From Akkermansia sp. (GTDB taxonomy: Bacteria; Verrucomicrobiota; Verrucomicrobiia; Verrucomicrobiales; Akkermansiaceae): DNA of 64,000 nt. Both the position numbers and the translations under genes were made by a program. The notes under the pieces were generated by a model. The model was not told the origin of the DNA and did not search any database. It worked only from the letters and a program-made list of their open reading frames with translations. Shown one piece after another: positions 63,344-64,000 of the stretch; position 1 is the first letter of the stretch, and every line of letters begins with the position of its first letter. The stretch is from positions 1 through 64,000 of the forward strand of contig JALFWB010000031.1 of the NCBI GenBank assembly GCA_022787425.1. Direction: 5' to 3'.

Positions 63344-64000
63344 ATGATCAAAAACATCCTACTGACAACATGGTGCGCGTTGGCCCCGGTCATCGCCGCA
63401 GAGAGCATCACGGGCGCCGGTGCGTCCTTCCCGGCCCCGGTGTACCAGAAATGGACCTACACCTACAGCCAAGAGAACCCCGGCACCACGGTGACCTACC
63501 AGAGCTTGGGTTCCGGCGCGGGCCTCAACCAGATCAAAGCCGGCACGGTGGACTTTGCCGGCACGGACAACCCGCTGACCGCGGAGCAGCAGAAGGAGGC
63601 CGGCCTGGTGCAGGTGCCCATGCTGACCGGCGGCGTGGTCGTGGTGGTGAACCTGCCCGGCATCAAGGACGGCCAGCTGAAGCTCAGCAAGGCCGTGCTC
63701 GCCGACATCTTCCTAGGGAAGATCAAGATGTGGAACGACAAGGCCGTGAAGGCCCTGAACCCGGGGCTCAAGCTGCCTGCCCGCAAGATCACGGTGGTGC
63801 ACCGCGCGGATTCCTCCGGTACCTCGTTCATCTTCACGAACTACCTCAGCAAGATCTCCGCTGACTGGCGCGAGAAGGTGGGTCAAGGTTCCTCCGTCAA
63901 GTGGCCCGTGGGCATCGGTGGTCAGAAGAACCCCGGCGTCTGCAACAACGTTGCGAAGATCAGCGGCTCCATCGGCTACACGGAGTACACTTACGCCACG
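63344..64000 (+). CDS. pstS: Phosphate ABC transporter substrate-binding protein PstS, cut by window end
   Basis: The first 219 codons of PstS run off the right edge with no stop. The signal peptide IKNILLTTWCALAPVIAA is followed by the family opening ESITGAGASFPAPVYQKW, the phosphate-binding SLGSGAGLNQIKAGTVDFAGTD, and HRADSSGTSFIF, all characteristic. It captures phosphate in the periplasm for the PstCAB importer. It probably shares a transcript with the porin gene. The rest of the pst operon should follow outside the window. Confidence 0.93.
   Translation, partial: MIKNILLTTWCALAPVIAAESITGAGASFPAPVYQKWTYTYSQENPGTTVTYQSLGSGAGLNQIKAGTVDFAGTDNPLTAEQQKEAGLVQVPMLTGGVVVVVNLPGIKDGQLKLSKAVLADIFLGKIKMWNDKAVKALNPGLKLPARKITVVHRADSSGTSFIFTNYLSKISADWREKVGQGSSVKWPVGIGGQKNPGVCNNVAKISGSIGYTEYTYAT

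Overview
The window looks like part of a chromosome of a Gram-negative Verrucomicrobiota bacterium, most likely Akkermansiaceae or a close gut relative. The reasons are two proteins with PEP-CTERM tails ending in Arg-rich motifs, many envelope proteins (lipoproteins, a phosphate-type porin, PstS, SPFH/NfeD), GC-rich coding, few Shine-Dalgarno sequences, and metabolic genes such as fhs and fucO. The species is inferred, not proven. No tRNA, rRNA or CRISPR array was recognised, and no gene-free stretch exceeds 300 bases.

Layout. 1-1553 is a complete IS4-family insertion sequence that cuts off the 5' part of a PrsW-like membrane protease gene (remnant 1554-1932). 1934-10046 is a four-gene cluster: a zinc-ribbon/TRAFAC-type GTPase, a GAP1-N2-like protein with one membrane span and a long coiled coil, a second single-span coiled-coil protein, and a secreted Sel1-repeat protein. 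10114-24105 is a type VI secretion (T6SS) locus: an accessory protein and VgrG on the minus strand, then tssB, tssC, hcp, tagJ, tssE, tssF, tssG and clpV on the plus strand. TssA, TssJ, TssK, TssL, TssM and PAAR are not seen here. 24102-26715 holds a PEP-CTERM protein coupled to clpV, an orphan AbiEi-like regulator with a candidate operator, and an acyltransferase.

26997-44374 is rich in predicted signalling and envelope genes. It includes ClpB, an FHA protein with ten 16-residue repeats, two paralogous cassettes of a secreted ankyrin protein plus a membrane-anchored VWA protein, a third ankyrin lipoprotein, and an NfeD/SPFH pair. Between these lie a LolA-like secreted protein, Hsp33 and formate-tetrahydrofolate ligase. 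44601-64000 is mostly housekeeping: AAE transporter, RNase D, FucO, GMP synthase, ObgE, ArgH, RadC, TatD, a DUF3089 hydrolase, XerD, a two-lobed aspartic protease, a porin and the start of PstS. The exception is a 1024-residue surface protein at 49297-52371 that begins with an IdeS/Mac-like cysteine protease domain.

Main findings. (1) An IdeS-like (immunoglobulin-protease-like) domain is fused to a repetitive beta-rich, PEP-CTERM-sorted passenger. (2) A GTPase/membrane coiled-coil cluster lies beside a T6SS locus that lacks its usual membrane-complex genes. (3) A recurrent promoter layout (TTGnnn, 16-18 bp, TAnnnT, then the start codon 7-13 bases on) predicts leaderless or near-leaderless mRNAs for about fifteen genes; in several cases it also fixes the start codon. 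(4) Duplicated periplasmic ankyrin/VWA modules are present.
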